This document shows positions 38,515-46,451 of a stretch of 64,000 nucleotides of DNA, piece after piece (within the stretch, counting starts at the first letter, position 1; the number at the start of each line of letters is the position of its first letter). Location: NCBI RefSeq assembly GCF_001758225.1, contig NZ_MAST01000052.1:124001-188000 (forward strand), written 5' to 3'. The notes below the pieces were generated by a model. That model saw only the letters and a program-made list of their open reading frames with translations. It was not told the DNA's origin and ran no database searches. A program made the translations under genes and the position numbers. This stretch comes from Humibacillus sp. DSM 29435 (GTDB lineage Bacteria > Actinomycetota > Actinomycetes > Actinomycetales > Dermatophilaceae).

Positions 38515-38564
38515 GCGCTCGTTTCAGGCCGGACGACCGCCACAGGTTCTGGCGTCGAACGAGC

Positions 38565-39548
38565 TCAGCCTCCGGCGGCGGCGTGAGGAACCCAGAGCCC
38601 AGCTCGCGGCGTTGCTGTGACATTCGCGCGGCATCCCGAACTGCGCGCCGTGAGGTAGGCGTGCTCGACCCTGGCCAGCACCCGAGCCGGCTCCCGTGAG
38701 ATGGACCTCGGCGTAACCCCCACCACGACCACCCTGCAGGCAGCCAGGTCGGTGTCGGTCTCGACAGTGTTCTCCCAGTCGAGCTCTCCACCATGGAAAC
38801 GTCGACTGTGCACCATAACTGCCATGGCCACGTCGTCAATCCAGGCGTCAGGCGTCGTCAGCCTGCTTCCGGCGGCATCCTTCAGCTCGGGGTTGCCCAT
38901 GATCGGGGGCAGCACCCTCGAACTGCTCAGCAGGTGCAGCAGGTCTGCCTCCGGAAGCGACCAGGCCCCCGACGCTGCCTCGGCGAGCGCTCGTCGCAGC
39001 CGGGCGCCGTTCTGGGTTCCACGGATGTGGACCCAGTGCTTGAGGTCCTCGACCCGTGCGATTCGCTGCTGCGCCGCCTCGATCATGATCGACCGGGCGT
39101 CATCCTCCGTGGGAGCAGCCGCTGCCGCATCGACCACCGCGCGAGCCACGCATGAGATGCGGAGCAGGCCACGGTCGACCAGACGTTCGTCGACCAGCGT
39201 GGTGTTCTTGACGGAGACCCATCCACTGGAGCGGCTGCGCCGCGGAACCGGAACCCGCACGTGGATCGGATTGGCGACGCAACACGATGTGAGCCCGTGG
39301 AGGGCTGCTGCAGTCGGGCCCGCCAGCCACGAGCTCGGGCCACCGAACAACAGGGCGGCCAAGAGTCGTTGCTCGGTGTTCGGCAACCCCCGGTCGAGCA
39401 TCACGACGCCGGGCAGCAGCACTCGCCAGCTCGCTCCTAGCCGTGACCGCAGCTCCGCTTTGGTCACGCCGGCGTCGAGCAACTGCTGACGGGTGAGGAT
39501 CCCTTGCTGCGCCTCGACCAGCGCACGACTTCGCGATGACATCTCCAT
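38565..39548 (-). CDS. AbiEi-antitoxin-like protein, no toxin partner
   Basis: About 327 residues from ATG 39548; an upstream start at 39653 would add 35 unconvincing residues. N-terminal winged helix (GILTRQQLLDAGVTKAELRS, about 16-35) and the WLAGPTAAALHGL motif are typical of actinobacterial type IV AbiEi-antitoxin-like proteins. The C-terminal part resembles a Vsr/DUF559-type nuclease fold (PDAWIDDVAMAVMVHSRRFH), but the acidic VEVDS motif is replaced by VMVHS, so catalysis is doubtful. No AbiEii nucleotidyltransferase toxin is adjacent. A DNA-binding role is inferred. It is flanked on both sides by related repeat arrays. Confidence 0.65.
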   Translation of the reverse strand: MEMSSRSRALVEAQQGILTRQQLLDAGVTKAELRSRLGASWRVLLPGVVMLDRGLPNTEQRLLAALLFGGPSSWLAGPTAAALHGLTSCCVANPIHVRVPVPRRSRSSGWVSVKNTTLVDERLVDRGLLRISCVARAVVDAAAAAPTEDDARSIMIEAAQQRIARVEDLKHWVHIRGTQNGARLRRALAEAASGAWSLPEADLLHLLSSSRVLPPIMGNPELKDAAGSRLTTPDAWIDDVAMAVMVHSRRFHGGELDWENTVETDTDLAACRVVVVGVTPRSISREPARVLARVEHAYLTARSSGCRANVTATPRAGLWVPHAAAGG

Positions 39549-39660
39549 GAGCGCATCGTCTCGAGGGAGAGGTGCCGTAGGAACGGGCCGGGGCGTAGCT
39601 GGGGACAGGGCCCAGTGATGTAGACAGGTGTGGATAAGCGAGTCAGCCGACACCCGGGCG

Positions 39661-39783
39661 GCACGTCGCGCAGGTGGTGTCGTGAATCCGACTCTTTTGG
39701 CGCGTCGCGCCGCGCGTCGCGCAGGTGGTGTCGTGAATCTGACACTTTTGGCGCGTCGCGCCGCGCGTCGCGCAAAAAGTGCT
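39661..39783. repeat. repeat array B (39/51-nt units), upstream of the AbiEi-like gene
   Basis: Units start at 39661 (39 nt), 39700 (51 nt) and 39751 (partial). They share the duplicated GCGCGTCGCGC core and TGGTGTCG with array A, but end TGAATCnGACnCTTTTG. The same two unit lengths occur in both arrays. Confidence 0.9.
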
Positions 39784-39812
39784 GGACGCGCGGGACGTGG
39801 CGTCGAGAGGGG

Positions 39813-40445
39813 TCAGGGTTTCGGATGCCGCTCCGGCTGGGCCACCCGTCCTCCGCCCGGCTGCCACAGCACGTCGCCACCGATCGAGAGGTTGGCCACA
39901 CGGGCGAGGATGAACAGCAGGTCGGAGAGGCGGTTGAGGTAGGTCGCGGTGAGCGGGTTGACCCCACCGATCTCGGCGTCGTCGCCAGGTTCGGTGCCGT
40001 AGGTCTGGATGGCGGCCCAGGCGGCGCGCTCGGAGCGCCGGACCACGGTGGTGGCCACGTGCAGGTAGGCCGACCCGGGCGTGCCGCCGGGAAGAATGAA
40101 CGACCTCAGCTTCTCGACCCGGGTGAGGTAGTGGTCGCAGTCGGTCTCAAGGTCGTCGATCCAGGGCTGCTCGACCCGCAGGGGCGGGTACTGGTAGCTC
40201 TGGCGCAGGGGCGTGCAGAGGTCGGCCCCGACGTCGAAGAGCTCGTTCTGAACGCGCAACAGGGTCGCGCGAAGCTCGTCGGGCAGCTCGCCGCAGGCGA
40301 TCGCGACGCCGATGGCAGCGTTGGCCTCGTTGGTGTCGGCGTAGGCGTGCAGCCTCGGGTCGTTCTTGCTGGTGCGCGAGAAGTCACCCAGGCTGGTGGT
40401 CCCGTCGTCGCCGGTCCGGGTGTAGATCTTCGTCAGGTTGACCAT
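39813..40445 (-). CDS. cob(I)alamin adenosyltransferase, PduO type
   Basis: 210 residues. It transfers the adenosyl group of ATP to cob(I)alamin to make adenosylcobalamin, the cofactor of the mutase encoded 2 kb away. The N-terminal ATP motif is YTRTGDDGTTSLGDFSR. HVATTVVRRSERAAW and the C-terminal NRLSDLLFILAR are family signatures. The length fits PduO rather than CobA. It is transcribed divergently from murA. I see no cobalamin riboswitch upstream. Confidence 0.92.
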   Translation of the reverse strand: MVNLTKIYTRTGDDGTTSLGDFSRTSKNDPRLHAYADTNEANAAIGVAIACGELPDELRATLLRVQNELFDVGADLCTPLRQSYQYPPLRVEQPWIDDLETDCDHYLTRVEKLRSFILPGGTPGSAYLHVATTVVRRSERAAWAAIQTYGTEPGDDAEIGGVNPLTATYLNRLSDLLFILARVANLSIGGDVLWQPGGGRVAQPERHPKP

Positions 40446-40558
40446 GGCGCCATGCTCTCACCCACCGCCACCGCCCCGTGACCGACCCGTCCGCTCTGCC
40501 GACCGACAGGCCCACAGGTACGGCGTTCTGGCGGTGCCCGGCTCGGTTGGGCGCCGGA

Positions 40559-40564
40559 TAGGGT
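40559..40564 (+). promoter_or_regulatory. -10 TAGGGT, predicted leaderless murA start
   Basis: TAGGGT ends 6 nt before GTG 40571. No Shine-Dalgarno. Confidence 0.55.
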
Positions 40565-40570
40565 CTCAGG

Positions 40571-41854
40571 GTGAGAGAGCGCTTCAGGGTCGTCGGGGGC
40601 GGCCGCCTGACGGGTGAGGCCCGCGTCGTCGGTGCCAAGAACAGCGCCCTGAAGCTGATGGCCGTGGCTCTGCTGGCCCCCGGGGTGACCACGCTGACGA
40701 ACGTGCCCGAGATCGCCGACGTGGTGATCATGGCCGAGCTGCTGCGACGCCTGGGTGTCGCGGTCGAGCACGACCCCGTGCACGGTGTGGTTCGTCTCGA
40801 CGTGCCGCAGACGCTGGGCCACCGGGCCGACTACGAGCTCGTGCGGGCGCTGCGTGCCTCGATCTCCGTGCTGGGGCCCCTCGTGGCCCGGGTCGGAGAG
40901 GCCGACGTGGCCGTGCCCGGAGGGGACGCCATCGGCTCCCGCGGCCTCGACCTGCACGCCGCGGGCCTGGAGGCACTGGGGGCCACGGTGCACGTGACGC
41001 ACGGATACCTGGTGGCCAAGGCGCCGCAGGGGCTCTCGGGAGCCGACATCCGTCTCGACTTCCCGAGCGTCGGAGCGACCGAGAACGTGCTCACGGCCTC
41101 GGTGCTCGCATCTGGGCGCACGACGATCGAGAACGTGGCGCGCGAGCCTGAGATCGTCGACATCGCCGAGATGCTCGTCGAGATGGGGGCGCGCGTCCAG
41201 GGCGCCGGCACGTCGCGCCTCGTCGTCGACGGCGTCGACGCCCTCACGCCGACGACCCACCGGGTGGTCCCTGACCGCATCGCGGCAGGCACGTGGGCCT
41301 TCGTGGCGGCCACCACGCGCGGTTCGATCGAGGTGGTGGGCGGGGTGGCCGAGCACCTGGGCGCCCCGCTCGCCGCACTGCGGGCCGCCGGATGCCGGGT
41401 CGAACCGACCGAGCGCGGCTTCCGGGTCTCGGCGGGACCGCACCGGCCTCGAGCCTTCGACGTGGCGACCCTGCCCTACCCCGGGTTCCCGACCGACCTG
41501 CAGCCCTTCGCCCTGACGTACAACGCGGTGGCGCAGGGCAGCGCGATGGTGACCGAGAACCTCTTCGAGGCCAGGTTCCGCACGGTGCAGGAGCTTGCGC
41601 GGCTCGGCGCCGACGCCCAGATCGACGGGCACCATGTGATGACCCATGGCGTGCCGTTGCTCTCCGGGGCGCCGGTCGAGTCGAGCGACATCCGTTCCGG
41701 GGCGGCGCTGGTGCTGGCCGGGCTGGTGGCCGAGGGTGAGACGCTGGTGAGCGGGGTGCACCACATCGACCGTGGGTACCCCCGCTTCGAGCAGGCTCTG
41801 TGCGCGCTCGGTGCCGACGTGCAGCGCGAGCCCGACGACGACTGGTTCGACTGA
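40571..41854 (+). CDS. murA: UDP-N-acetylglucosamine 1-carboxyvinyltransferase (fosfomycin-insensitive type)
   Basis: 427 residues. It catalyses the first committed step of peptidoglycan synthesis, adding enolpyruvate to UDP-GlcNAc. Lys23/Asn24 ([10 protein letters not shown]) and the C-terminal [10 protein letters not shown]-like loop ([14 protein letters not shown]) are present. The active-site loop reads [15 protein letters not shown]: the cysteine of most MurA enzymes is Asp119. This Cys-to-Asp change is known from mycobacterial MurA and prevents covalent fosfomycin attack. The GTG start fits the leaderless pattern. The gene is monocistronic, with an AT-richer gap after it. Confidence 0.95.
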   Translation: MRERFRVVGGGRLTGEARVVGAKNSALKLMAVALLAPGVTTLTNVPEIADVVIMAELLRRLGVAVEHDPVHGVVRLDVPQTLGHRADYELVRALRASISVLGPLVARVGEADVAVPGGDAIGSRGLDLHAAGLEALGATVHVTHGYLVAKAPQGLSGADIRLDFPSVGATENVLTASVLASGRTTIENVAREPEIVDIAEMLVEMGARVQGAGTSRLVVDGVDALTPTTHRVVPDRIAAGTWAFVAATTRGSIEVVGGVAEHLGAPLAALRAAGCRVEPTERGFRVSAGPHRPRAFDVATLPYPGFPTDLQPFALTYNAVAQGSAMVTENLFEARFRTVQELARLGADAQIDGHHVMTHGVPLLSGAPVESSDIRSGAALVLAGLVAEGETLVSGVHHIDRGYPRFEQALCALGADVQREPDDDWFD

Positions 41855-42054
41855 CCCGAAAACCCTTGCTGTTATTGGGAACACGCTGAATCGGCCAGGC
41901 GGTGGCATCCCGATGCGTGAGTCAAGGCCACCCTGGTTGAGAAGTGAACTTCACCGGTGGTATTTTCTTGACCCTTTCTTGACTCCGATGAGCACCACTT
42001 TCCTCTGCTGGCGGGTCATCATGTGTGACAACAGCAGCATTAAGAGGGGTCACG

Positions 42055-42423
42055 ATGACGCTGAACGTTCAGTCCTCCCAACGCCCGGGTGCCATTCACA
42101 TCACCAGCGGGCCCGACGGCCACGACATCTACATCGACGGGCGCCTCGACGTCCACACCGTTCCTGACATCCGCGATGCCATCCACGCGGTCATCAACCA
42201 GGGAACAGGCGACCTGCGCCTGCACCTGCGTGAGGCCGAGATCGGCGACGCCACCGGTCTCGGGGTGCTGGTGCACCTGCACCGTCGGGCCACCAGAGCA
42301 GACCGTCGGCTGCTGCTCGTCGACCCCAGCGACCGCACGTCGCGACTTTTGCGAGGATGCCGGCTCGACCGCATCCTCGCTCGTCGTGCCAGCGGCTCGA
42401 CTGTGGCGCCTCTCACCGCCTGA
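42055..42423 (+). CDS. STAS-domain protein (anti-sigma factor antagonist-like)
   Basis: 122 residues, a single STAS domain (about 20-110). GRLDVHTVPDIRDAI and AEIGDATGLGVLVHLHRRA are the conserved parts. The residue that is phosphorylated in SpoIIAA/RsbV-type proteins is Thr67 here (DATG instead of DSSG), still a possible acceptor. No anti-sigma kinase or sigma factor is adjacent, so the partner is unknown. ATG 42055 has GAGGGG 7 nt upstream. The preceding 200 nt are AT-richer, with two TTGAC-like motifs and a GTGAA-C-TTCAC palindrome (41944-41954). Confidence 0.82.
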   Translation: MTLNVQSSQRPGAIHITSGPDGHDIYIDGRLDVHTVPDIRDAIHAVINQGTGDLRLHLREAEIGDATGLGVLVHLHRRATRADRRLLLVDPSDRTSRLLRGCRLDRILARRASGSTVAPLTA

Positions 42424-42451
42424 GCCACTGCCACCCTCGCCCTGGCGCCGC

Positions 42452-42457
42452 TACCGT
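42452..42457 (+). promoter_or_regulatory. -10 TACCGT, predicted leaderless mutase start
   Basis: TACCGT ends 6 nt before ATG 42464, 28 nt after the STAS gene stop, so the mutase may have its own promoter. Confidence 0.5.
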
Positions 42458-42463
42458 CAGGGC

Positions 42464-44539
42464 ATGCCCGAGGTCGAACCCACGCAGCGTACGGATCGTC
42501 CACGCGACCGTCCTTGGGTGATGCGCACCTACGCCGGCCATTCCAGTGCTGCGGCGAGCAACGCGCTGTACCGCCGCAACCTCGACAAGGGCCAGACGGG
42601 TCTGTCGGTCGCCTTCGACCTGCCCACCCAGACGGGCTATGACCCCGATCATCCGCTGGCTCGGGGTGAGGTCGGCAAGGTGGGGGTGCCGGTCAGCCAC
42701 ATCGGCGACATGATGGCGCTCTTCGACGGCATCCCGCTGGCCGAGATGAACACCTCGATGACGATCAACGCGACCGCCATGTGGCTGCTCGCGCTCTACC
42801 AGGTCACGGCCGAGCGCCAGGCGGTGCAGGCCGGCAGGGACCCGGTCGAGGCGGTCCGCCGACTCTCCGGCACGACGCAGAACGACATCATCAAGGAGTA
42901 CCTCTCGCGCGGCACGTACGTCTTCGCGCCCACTCCCTCAATGCGACTGATCACCGACCTGGTGGCCCACACCGTGCGCGAGATCCCGAGCTGGAACCCG
43001 ATCAACATCTGCAGCTACCACCTCCAGGAGGCCGGGGCGACGCCCGTGCAGGAGCTCGCCTTCTCGCTGTCGACGGCGATCGCGGTGCTGGATGCCGTAC
43101 GCGACTCGGGGCAGGTGCCACCCGAGGAGTTCGGCGAGGTGGTCGCCCGGATCTCGTTCTTCGTCAACGCGGGGGTGCGGTTCGTCGAGGAGATGTGCAA
43201 GATGCGGGCGTTCGTCGTGCTCTGGGACGAGCTGACCGTGCAGCGTTACGGGGTCACCGACGCGAAGTCGAGACGGTTCCGGTACGGGGTACAGGTCAAC
43301 AGCCTCGGCCTCACCGAGGCGCAACCCGAGAACAACGTGCAGCGGATCGTGCTCGAGATGCTGGCGGTCACCCTGTCCAAGGACGCTCGGGCCAGAGCCG
43401 TGCAGCTGCCGGCATGGAACGAGGCCCTGGGGCTGCCGCGGCCGTGGGACCAGCAGTGGAGCCTGCGGATCCAGCAGGTGCTCGCCTACGAGTCCGACCT
43501 CCTCGAGTACGACGACCTGTTCGACGGCTCGGTCGTGGTGGAAGCCAAGGTGGCCGAGCTGGTCGCCGGCGCCCGGGCCGAGATGGCCCGGGTCGAGCAG
43601 CTCGGCGGCGCCGTGGCCGCGGTCGAGTCGGGCTACATGAAGTCGGCGCTGGTCTCCTCGCACGCGCAGCGACGGCGCCGCATCGAGTCCGGTGATGACG
43701 TCATCGTCGGCCTCAACCGGTTCGAGAGCACCGAGCCCAGTCCGCTGACGGCCGACCTCGCGTCGGTGACCCAGAGCGTCGAGGTCGACGCCGAGGGCGC
43801 AGCGGTGCGGGCCGTGCAGTGCTGGCGCAACGCTCGCGACGCCGACCCCGCGAAGTCCGCCCGAGCCGCCGCCGCTCTGCAGCAACTGGCCGCCGACGCG
43901 GCATCCGGGGCGAACCTGATGGCCGCCTCGATCGAGTGCGCGCGAGCGGAGGTCACCACCGGCGAGTGGACGGCCACGTTGCGGGACCAGTTCGGTGAGT
44001 ACCGTGCCCCGACGGGGGTGTCGGGCTCGGTCGGGCTCGGGCCCTCCGAGCCCGGTGACGCACTGGCCCGGGTGCGCGACGCGGTGCGACGGACCGAGCA
44101 CGAGCTCGGTGAGCGTCTTCGCCTGCTGGTGGGCAAACCCGGTCTCGACGGCCATAGCAACGGGGCGGAGCAGGTGGCCGTGCGGGCGCGCGACGCCGGC
44201 TTCGAGGTCATCTACCAGGGCATCCGGCTCACGCCCGAGCAGATCGTGGCGGCCGCCGTTGCCGAGGACGTGCATCTCGTGGGGCTCTCGATCCTCTCCG
44301 GGTCGCATCTAGAGCTGGTGCCGGCGGTGCTGCGTGGGCTGGCCGAGGCCGGTGCGGCCGACGTGCCCGTGGTCGTGGGCGGCATCATTCCCGAGCCGGA
44401 TGCCGCTGCCCTCCGCGCTGCCGGGGTCGCGATGGTGTTCACGCCCAAGCACTTCGGCCTCACCGAGATCATGGGGCAGCTGGTGGAGGTCGTCCGGGCC
44501 TCCCGTGGGCTTGACCCGCTCGAGGTCGGGAACGACTGA
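42464..44539 (+). CDS. meaA: ethylmalonyl-CoA mutase / MeaA-type B12-dependent mutase
   Basis: 691 residues. A TIM barrel (about 15-540) with RTYAGHSSAAASNALYRRNL, SVAFDLPTQTGYDPDHPLA, MNTSMTINATA and GTTQNDIIKEYLSRGTYVF (each in outline) is followed by a B12-binding domain (about 555-680) with DGHSNG (the DxHxxG cobalamin-ligand motif), SILSGSH and VVGGIIPEPD. The sequence matches the MeaA/ethylmalonyl-CoA mutase branch rather than methylmalonyl-CoA mutase. A crotonyl-CoA carboxylase/reductase gene nearby supports this. Predicted reaction: ethylmalonyl-CoA to methylsuccinyl-CoA. The ATG is confirmed by the leaderless promoter; longer frames overlap the STAS gene. Confidence 0.9.
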   Translation: MPEVEPTQRTDRPRDRPWVMRTYAGHSSAAASNALYRRNLDKGQTGLSVAFDLPTQTGYDPDHPLARGEVGKVGVPVSHIGDMMALFDGIPLAEMNTSMTINATAMWLLALYQVTAERQAVQAGRDPVEAVRRLSGTTQNDIIKEYLSRGTYVFAPTPSMRLITDLVAHTVREIPSWNPINICSYHLQEAGATPVQELAFSLSTAIAVLDAVRDSGQVPPEEFGEVVARISFFVNAGVRFVEEMCKMRAFVVLWDELTVQRYGVTDAKSRRFRYGVQVNSLGLTEAQPENNVQRIVLEMLAVTLSKDARARAVQLPAWNEALGLPRPWDQQWSLRIQQVLAYESDLLEYDDLFDGSVVVEAKVAELVAGARAEMARVEQLGGAVAAVESGYMKSALVSSHAQRRRRIESGDDVIVGLNRFESTEPSPLTADLASVTQSVEVDAEGAAVRAVQCWRNARDADPAKSARAAAALQQLAADAASGANLMAASIECARAEVTTGEWTATLRDQFGEYRAPTGVSGSVGLGPSEPGDALARVRDAVRRTEHELGERLRLLVGKPGLDGHSNGAEQVAVRARDAGFEVIYQGIRLTPEQIVAAAVAEDVHLVGLSILSGSHLELVPAVLRGLAEAGAADVPVVVGGIIPEPDAAALRAAGVAMVFTPKHFGLTEIMGQLVEVVRASRGLDPLEVGND

Positions 44540-44558
44540 CGGGTAGGGGCCGTGGCGC

Positions 44559-44564
44559 TACGGT
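44559..44564 (+). promoter_or_regulatory. -10 TACGGT, predicted leaderless start
   Basis: TACGGT ends 6 nt before ATG 44571. Confidence 0.5.
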
Positions 44565-44570
44565 CGCTTC

Positions 44571-44909
44571 ATGAGTGACCTGCAGTGTGCGGCCCGGCTC
44601 ATCGTGGTGAACCCGCCCGGGCTCGTCGACATCGAGTCGTTGGTGTCTTCACTGGCGCACGAGAAGGTAGCCGCCGTGTACGCCGCTGATGATGTTCCCG
44701 ACCCCAGCCGTGCCGAGCTTTTGGCCGAGCGGCTCAGTGCCTCGGCGGAGCTCGTGCGCGACTCTCTGCTCGACGGGGCGGGCGGCTTCGAGGAGATCGT
44801 CGACCGCCACCGCGGCGAGACCGTGGTGGTCGTGCGTCGAGGTGAGCAGTCCGCACCTGAGCTGCTGCTCGTGGATGCCGACGGGATCACGAGCCGACCC
44901 CTCGGTTGA
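44571..44909 (+). CDS. small protein resembling a degenerate histidine phosphatase
   Basis: 112 residues. ARLIVVNPPGL at the start, VAAVYAADDVPDPSRAELLAERL in the middle (in outline) and EEIVDRHRGETVVVVRRGEQ at the end align with the histidine phosphatase fold (normally RHGE, VYSSDLxRAxxTAE and VVSHG). All catalytic histidines and arginines of that fold are missing (the RHG triad reads NPP; the second His reads Arg-Arg). It is probably non-enzymatic or a scaffold. Resemblance is by eye and moderate. It is not in an operon with nucS, which converges on it. Confidence 0.5.
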   Translation: MSDLQCAARLIVVNPPGLVDIESLVSSLAHEKVAAVYAADDVPDPSRAELLAERLSASAELVRDSLLDGAGGFEEIVDRHRGETVVVVRRGEQSAPELLLVDADGITSRPLG

Positions 44910-44999
44910 GGTGTCCCGACGCTCGCCCAGGGGCGCCGGCGACGCCGAGACCGTCGCGGCACTACGCGCCTGATGATGGGCGCCGGGGTGGGTTGACGG

Positions 45000-45563
45000 T
45001 CAGCCGAACCCGATGGTCAGGGCCACGACCATCACCGCGATGGTCGCCGCGAGAGCCAGCGCCCCGAGGCTCATCAGGGCGAGGTTGCGGGCAGCGCGCC
45101 ACGAGGAGTACGGCTGATCGGAGACGACCTGAGCCCCGAGCGACTCGAGGGTGTACGCCACTCGGCGGGCCCACTCGGAGGACAGGGTCGACCACGTCAT
45201 CGACTGCTCGCTCGCCCGACGCCACACGACCACGAGGTGCCCCTGCACGGCATCCGGCACATGGCGCACGAGCGAGGCACCCCAAAGGGTGCCGTTGCGG
45301 TGGTTCAGGGCGCTGAGCAGCCAGGTTCGGCCCCCACCCGCCTCCAACCGAAGGTGCCCGAGCCGGGTGACCGAGAGGCGCAACGACGAGAGGGGCTCGC
45401 GCAGCACCACCGTGCCGTCAGGCTTCACCGCCATGAGATTCTGGTCTTCGACCCAGTAGACCCGGCGTGGCCCGAGGGGCCACCAGGCTCGAACGATCGG
45501 GCTGCACACCCAGTAGCACGGCTGCTCGGTGCGCACCCGAACCTCGTTCGCTGGTGCGCTCAT
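45000..45563 (-). CDS. membrane-anchored protein of unknown function, downstream of nucS
   Basis: 187 residues. A soluble N-terminal beta-rich region (CYWVCSPIVRAWWPLGPRRVYWVE in outline; LRLEAGGGRTWLLSAL) is followed by a C-terminal membrane helix (about 158-185). Its ATG overlaps the nucS TGA by one base, so it is co-translated. No family is recognised. The context suggests a nucS-linked role, but such tail-anchored neighbours are often unrelated. Confidence 0.55.
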   Translation of the reverse strand: MSAPANEVRVRTEQPCYWVCSPIVRAWWPLGPRRVYWVEDQNLMAVKPDGTVVLREPLSSLRLSVTRLGHLRLEAGGGRTWLLSALNHRNGTLWGASLVRHVPDAVQGHLVVVWRRASEQSMTWSTLSSEWARRVAYTLESLGAQVVSDQPYSSWRAARNLALMSLGALALAATIAVMVVALTIGFG

Positions 45564-46258
45564 CAGAAGAGGCGGGAGTCGGCGTTGTCGACTCCCTTGA
45601 GGGCGTCGTAGTCGAGCACGACACAGCGGATGCCGCGGTCCTCGGCCAGGGTGCGGGCCTGCGGCTTGATCTCCTGCGCTGCGAACACGCCGCTGACCGG
45701 GGTCAGGTGTGGGTCGCGGTTCATCAGCTCGAGGTAGCGCGTGAGCTGCTCGACCCCGTCGATGTCTCCGCGGCGCTTGATCTCGACGGCGACACTGCCA
45801 CCCGCGTCGTTGCGCGCCAGGATGTCGACCGGGCCGATGGCCGTCATGTACTCACGCCGAACGAGGGACCACCCCGGGCCAAGGGTGTGGATGTGCTCGG
45901 CCAGCAGCCTCTGCAGGTGTGCCTCCACACCGTCCTTCACCAGGCCGGGGTCGATGCCCAGCTCGTGTCTGCTGTCGTGGAGCACCTCGTGGATCAGCAC
46001 GGTGAGCCGGTCGTCGGTCTTGGAGTGCCGCACGTGCCATACGGCCACGACGCCCGCCTGCGCCTGATCGTCGTCAGGGGCGGCCTCGGCCAAGGCGCAG
46101 GGTGGCGACATCCAGTTGAGCGGCTTGTAGGAGCCACCGTCACTGTGCACGAGCACGGAGCCGTCGGCCTTGACCACGAGCAGCCGGGTCGCGAGGGGGA
46201 GATGAGCGGTGAGCCGACCGTCGTAGTCGACGCTGCAGCGGGCAATGACGAGACGCAC
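45563..46258 (-). CDS. nucS: mismatch-specific endonuclease NucS/EndoMS
   Basis: 231 residues. In actinobacteria lacking MutS/MutL it cuts mispaired DNA, the non-canonical mismatch repair pathway. An N-terminal dimerisation domain (start [20 protein letters not shown] in outline) is followed by the RecB-like nuclease with [10 protein letters not shown] and [22 protein letters not shown] (catalytic Asp, Glu and Lys). The C-terminus SRLF is the sort of end that contacts the sliding clamp. It starts at GTG 46258, 6 nt from a TAGGGT -10, so a leaderless message is likely. Confidence 0.93.
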   Translation of the reverse strand: MRLVIARCSVDYDGRLTAHLPLATRLLVVKADGSVLVHSDGGSYKPLNWMSPPCALAEAAPDDDQAQAGVVAVWHVRHSKTDDRLTVLIHEVLHDSRHELGIDPGLVKDGVEAHLQRLLAEHIHTLGPGWSLVRREYMTAIGPVDILARNDAGGSVAVEIKRRGDIDGVEQLTRYLELMNRDPHLTPVSGVFAAQEIKPQARTLAEDRGIRCVVLDYDALKGVDNADSRLF

Positions 46259-46264
46259 CGCACC

Positions 46265-46270
46265 ACCCTA
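46265..46270 (-). promoter_or_regulatory. -10 TAGGGT, predicted leaderless nucS start
   Basis: Minus-strand TAGGGT ends 6 nt before GTG 46258. It lies 42 nt from a palindromic repeat element. Confidence 0.55.
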
Positions 46271-46311
46271 GATGACGCTGGGAACGGGCTCGCCAGCATC
46301 CGATTGACGAC

Positions 46312-46380
46312 CGAACGCGCCGGTGGTGGTCGAACGAGTCGCTGTACCGGCGCGTTCGACCTCGAACGAGTCGTTCGCGG
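46312..46380. repeat. palindromic repeat element, second copy
   Basis: A perfect 13-nt inverted repeat (46312-46324 and 46346-46358, CGAACGCGCCGGT and complement) encloses part of the element. Its right part 46353-46380 is identical over 28 nt to 23532-23559 inside prmC. It sits in the divergent nucS/hydroxybutyryl-CoA dehydrogenase promoter region. Confidence 0.85.
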
Positions 46381-46439
46381 AGAAAGGGGGGGTGGGCAGC
46401 GTCACGCCCGGCACGGCAGAAGCGGCAGCCGGGCTCTGC

Positions 46440-46445
46440 CAGACT
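46440..46445 (+). promoter_or_regulatory. -10-like CAGACT, predicted leaderless start
   Basis: CAGACT ends 6 nt before ATG 46452. The same hexamer and spacing recur at 48362. Confidence 0.45.
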
Positions 46446-46451
46446 GCGGGC

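Noticed and set aside
38337-39783. CRISPR-like arrays
   Set aside because: The units are contiguous tandem repeats with no unique spacers, no leader and no cas genes. The variation is in the repeat itself.
42464-44539. Methylmalonyl-CoA mutase large subunit
   Set aside because: N-terminal and core motifs match MeaA/ethylmalonyl-CoA mutase more closely, no mutase small subunit is adjacent, and ccr is nearby. The B12 domain alone does not discriminate.
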